This document shows positions 60,738-64,000 of a stretch of DNA of 64,000 nt, piece by piece. The position numbers and the translations under genes are program-made. The notes below the pieces were generated by a model. It saw nothing but the letters and a program-made list of their open reading frames with translations, searched no databases and was not told where the DNA came from. The stretch covers positions 1,240,001 to 1,304,000 of the forward strand of contig OY723271.1 in the NCBI GenBank assembly GCA_963210315.1, in the 5' to 3' direction. Source of the stretch: Rhynchopus euleeides (lineage: Eukaryota; Euglenozoa; Diplonemea; Diplonemida; Diplonemidae). The stretch's first letter is position 1. The number at the start of each line of letters is the position of its first letter.

Positions 60738-60835
60738 CATTGCGGAGGGCAGATGCTGGTGTGGTGGCGACAACAGGGCACACATTGCCAGAGGGTGTTG
60801 GGAGACTTGTTGTGCCTTCACCCTCGACAGCCGTA
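60738..60835 (+). repeat. Dispersed 3'-flank motif, copy 4 (diverged)
   Basis: TGGTGTGGTGGCGACAACAG, then ACACATTGCCAGAGGGTGTT, GGGAGACTTG and CCTTCACCCTCGACAGC. It aligns with the other three copies in order and spacing but is clearly older. The preceding GCACTCCATTGCGGAGGGCA recurs at 60853. Confidence 0.65.
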
Positions 60836-62150
60836 CCCCCTCCCTATTCCTGCACTCCATTGCGGAGGGCAGATGCTGGTGCGGCAGAAGTGCCTGCAGG
60901 GCTGCCACAGTCCACTGCGGTCTGCTGGCAAGCCTGGGCAGCTGTCGGCAGGGTTCTGGTTCTGGTGGTGGCGGGGTGCTGCAAAGGGGTGCGGTGTGGA
61001 GGAGTTCCTGTGGATACGCATGGTGCTGCCTCCCACTGCGGTGGGTGTGGGCTGACTCGATACTGCACTGCAGTCGAGGCAGACGGGTCTGCGTGTGGGT
61101 CAGGTGGTGGCTGGGTGGGTCGGGGCATGCACCACACCACAGGGTGTGGTGCAAGGGGAAGGGGACTGGGAATGGGACAGGGGTAATGCGATAAGGCATA
61201 GTGCACAGTGCGGTGCAGTGGGGAGGCGCAAGTGACGGGACGGAGGGCCACACCTCTGCAGGGCTTCCCTGTTGATGCATTGTCCCAGCATTGTGTATCA
61301 CTGCCCTTTGGTGTCGGGTGGCCGCATAAGGTGGTTGGATAAATTAGGTTTTCGGGTTCAGGTCTTACAGGTTTTGGGTTCGCCTTACGGCAGGTTGGTG
61401 TCTAACTTGGGTTCGTGCAGGACCTATTCAGGGCCTGAATACCGAAGGAGCGGGAGTCCGCACCTCGGTGGTTGGGGAATGAACCCAGGGCAGGTTAAAG
61501 GTTGATGGCAGTGCTCATCTGGCTGTGGTGTGAGGGGGCGTCGGTGGGTCGGCCTTTGTGCCAGGTACATTCATCTCTTAGCCATACAGGCGGTAGCTCT
61601 TACCGATTACGGGATTGCACTTCACACAGGGTTGCGGTGTTCAGCACCGTCATACATCATCGGGTATACGGTTCACGGGTCATGGTTCTTATCACATGGT
61701 GTCTCATAATTCCTAACAACACAAGGGTTGTCCACAGGTATCTCCAGGGTCTGGCATCGGTGCCCTATCCAGCCGCTCGCAGCACTGCACGTGATCCGGA
61801 GTCATGTTCTGAGGCAGTCATGCTGCATGATGCCCTTCTCGGTGGCAGCGTCCTGCTCTCCTGCTCGTTGCTCACCCCCCTCTGTCCTGTCAGGCATGTC
61901 TGGGCATCGCCCCTCACTGCAGGTGCTCGATGCACACTGCTGCCCGCAGGCTTCGTCTGTACCTGGCTGCTTGGGTGCCTGATAGCGGTGGCAACTGCAG
62001 GGACTCCAACCTGCAGGTCGCTCTGAAGGCATGGTGCGTATCTTCAGCTGCACTGCCCCCAGTGCCCAGGCTACGGTGTGCAGGTGTCTGCCTGCCTGCT
62101 GCCAGCCTCGCCCAGGCCACCTCGTGTTGGGGCCAGCAGCCCTGCAAGAC
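60836..62150. other. Spacer; possible upstream relics of the eIF4A-like pseudogene
   Basis: No gene recognised. A short string MLHDALL at about 61821-61841 resembles the MPHDAL part of eIF4A-type helicases and could be an older piece of the same pseudogene; this is weak. Confidence 0.35.
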
Positions 62151-62552
62151 AGACTTAGTCCAAGCATTGCGTCCCACGTATATCGTGTCCTCGGTGATGC
62201 CGAGGTGGCGGGGTTGTGTTGTGACATTTGGCACCTGCATGGCGTGGTGCCAATCATCATGGCAACCCTGCTGCTCAGTGGAGTGCTGGCGGGGGCGATG
62301 AACGCTGCGGACTTCACGGTGTCGTGCATGTGACATGCCGCAGCAGGAGCGGGAACGCGATGCGCGTGTTCTGGTCCGGCTCGTCGTGCGTGCTGGTTGC
62401 GACAGACCTGCTGGCCCGCGGGGTCGACGTGCATCACTTCTCGATTGTGATCAACTACGACGTGCCTGTGGGGGACGCGGGGCGCGAGAACTACCTGCAC
62501 CACATCAGCCGTTGCAGACGGTTCGGCTGCAAGGGCCTTGCCATCATGCAGT
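62151..62552 (+). pseudogene. eIF4A-like DEAD-box helicase fragment, frameshifted
   Basis: Three pieces in different frames align in order with the second RecA domain of eIF4A/DDX48-type helicases. 62154-62333 ends in AADFTVSCM with an in-frame stop (family: FTVSxMHGDM). 62335-62364 gives [10 protein letters not shown]. 62360-62550 gives [20 protein letters not shown], then [37 protein letters not shown]. Motif V ([11 protein letters not shown]) is intact, but motif VI reads [10 protein letters not shown] instead of HRIGRxGRFG, and GSSR is GSSC. The N-terminal RecA domain is missing. Frameshifts, stop and motif damage indicate a decayed copy of a translation or splicing helicase gene, not a working one. 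Confidence 0.8.
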
Positions 62553-64000
62553 GTTCGACATCTCTTTCACATTCCTCTTTGACATCCCGTCGTGCTCACA
62601 GAGGGCCAGCAACCAGTGATTCTCTGTCACTCAGTTGCGGTGTCCTGACTGTCCTGACTGTCCTTCTGGACAGTCTCGTGCACTCCCACCGACAATCCGT
62701 CGTCCGCCAAGGAACTCGCAATCAGGTGGTCTTGTCCGAATGTGACACAGGTGCAGCCCACAGAACCTGCCGTGATGTGTGTCTTCTTCGTTGCTGTCGT
62801 GGTCAGCACCGCCAGTCGAGCAGTCGGGTCACAGGTTCAGTGCACCTTCTTCTTGTTCGACGCCTCATTCGCCGGTGGACGGGTCGGGTCACAGGCCTGG
62901 TTTGATGAAGCCGGCTATCTTGTGCCGTCGCTGCCAATCCATTCCACCTGTCGCCAGAGGTCTTGGTTAGCGCTGGCTATCTTCAAGATGCCAGGTGCTC
63001 ATTCAGCAGGCCTTCCGGGAATTACCCTTGTGCATGTCGGTATTGCATATCGGTGGGGGAAGTGTACACAGCCTCAAGCCAGGCCTTCTTGTATCCACCA
63101 CAGCCCTGTCTTTACCTCCCTGCCCGCCTCCACGCCCTTCAGGTCCTGACAGCCGTTCGTTCGTTTTGTCAAAGCCTTCTGCCTACCTCGGCAGCTTCAT
63201 ATGTCTGTGTGGGATCAATGCATGCGTCCCGTGAGGTTGGCAGCCTTCACCGACAGGAGCCGAACCGCACACGACACAGTCATTATCAGTTGCACAAGGT
63301 GGGAAACGGCTCGGCCTGGATCAGTTCCATCTTGCGTGTCCATATGCAATTGAGCCACTGCCCGTCCTCCTAATGCTCAGCCCTCTCTGCCCTCTTCCAC
63401 CCCCACTCGCCAATGCCTCCAGCTTCTTCTGCAGCACCTTTGTCTTGCGATGTATGAATCTCCAGTGAAGTGTCTTGTGCCGCTTCAGGCACCTTTCTTT
63501 CGTGTGACAACCTGTTGTTGTCCCCAGGAGGTCCCATGAGAGTTGCTGGGGAATACTATCGAGCGCAGGCTTGAGCTTGTCATCGTCAGCGGGCAACCCA
63601 GGCCATCCGACAGTGCGTGGCGACCTGATCATGTTCAGTCAGCGGCACCCTGCAGTATGCGCATCTTGCTGTCATGCAGGTGCTTGTCCTTGAGGTATCG
63701 CGATCGTTCCTAAAACTCTAATATTTGAATGCTGTTTATGACTCGTCCTGTCCTCCCTGTGTTCCCCTGTATTTCTGGATTTGGCGCGCAAACAATAGCC
63801 TTATCTTTTTGCAACGGAGAATCACTGCTGTGTGTCAGGGCGTTGTGAAGAGCACACCACCCGGACAGCACTCGAGCGGGTTGCCCCAGCGCCAGGTTCA
63901 TCGAGCAAGCTGTGTCCCTCAGGAAGCGGCGAGCGCTATGTCGGCGAGGTACCAGCGGTCCACTTGGTGGAGTCTCGAGCCCAGACCGTGATCATATCTT
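62553..64000. other. Right-edge region; no recognised gene
   Basis: Ordinary base composition with fewer simple tracts than before. A minus-strand frame at 63632-63321 (103 codons, KERCLKRHKTLHWRFIHRKT) and one at 63901-63710 have normal composition but no domain. They could be exons of a gene continuing past the window; no evidence decides. Confidence 0.35.

Noticed and set aside
60224-61301. Frames of 250-320 codons on both strands
   Set aside because: Cys/Gly/His-rich translations of GGGTGGGT-type simple sequence in all frames; no domain or start context.

Overview
This window is nuclear DNA of a eukaryote, most likely a single-celled one. It has spliceosomal-type introns with GT-AG borders, GC-rich coding sequence, a soluble adenylyl cyclase-like protein, a NUS1-type cis-prenyltransferase subunit and many classes of eukaryotic transposon. 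A free-living protist or alga (alveolate or stramenopile type) is a plausible guess, but nothing seen here fixes the taxon. The introns argue against a kinetoplastid.

Layout. 1-9660 is a nearly perfect 223-bp satellite array that runs off the left edge. 9661-25440 is a nest of transposons: two nearly identical tyrosine-recombinase (YR) retrotransposons in opposite orientation (11170-19418 on +, truncated at its 3' end; 24870-21390 on -, truncated at its 5' end). The + copy is interrupted by a 2.9-kb element with long terminal inverted repeats (14167-17101) and by a 2.0-kb element (17195-19229). Together the two copies show the full structure A1 - gag - YR - RT/RNase H - B1 - A2 - B2. 25441-27252 is a 10/31-bp minisatellite directly upstream of a 1970-codon reading frame (27423-33335) that joins a transposase-like region to one Josephin-like and two OTU-like protease domains.

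34458-39913 holds two host-type genes, the cyclase/ATPase-like gene and the NUS1-like gene. 40629-47010 is a region bounded by two inverted copies of a roughly 0.79-kb element. Between them lies a three-exon gene of unknown function whose first intron carries a 2.37-kb hAT-like non-autonomous element. 47440-51749 is a composite element with about 100-bp terminal inverted repeats that carries a single-gene Crypton-like tyrosine recombinase inside a second and third shell of inverted repeats. From 51750 to the end the DNA is C- and G-run-rich and mostly without recognisable genes, apart from a decayed eIF4A-like DEAD-box helicase fragment near 62150-62550.

Themes. Most of the recognisable protein-coding capacity is mobile: two kinds of tyrosine recombinase, a reverse transcriptase and a giant protease-bearing ORF. 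Small palindromic sequences (a 109-bp MITE and a GC-rich hairpin of about 60 bp) recur inside unrelated elements. A dispersed motif of about 100 bp lies just 3' of two of the genes. All functional calls come from reading motifs; no database search was run.
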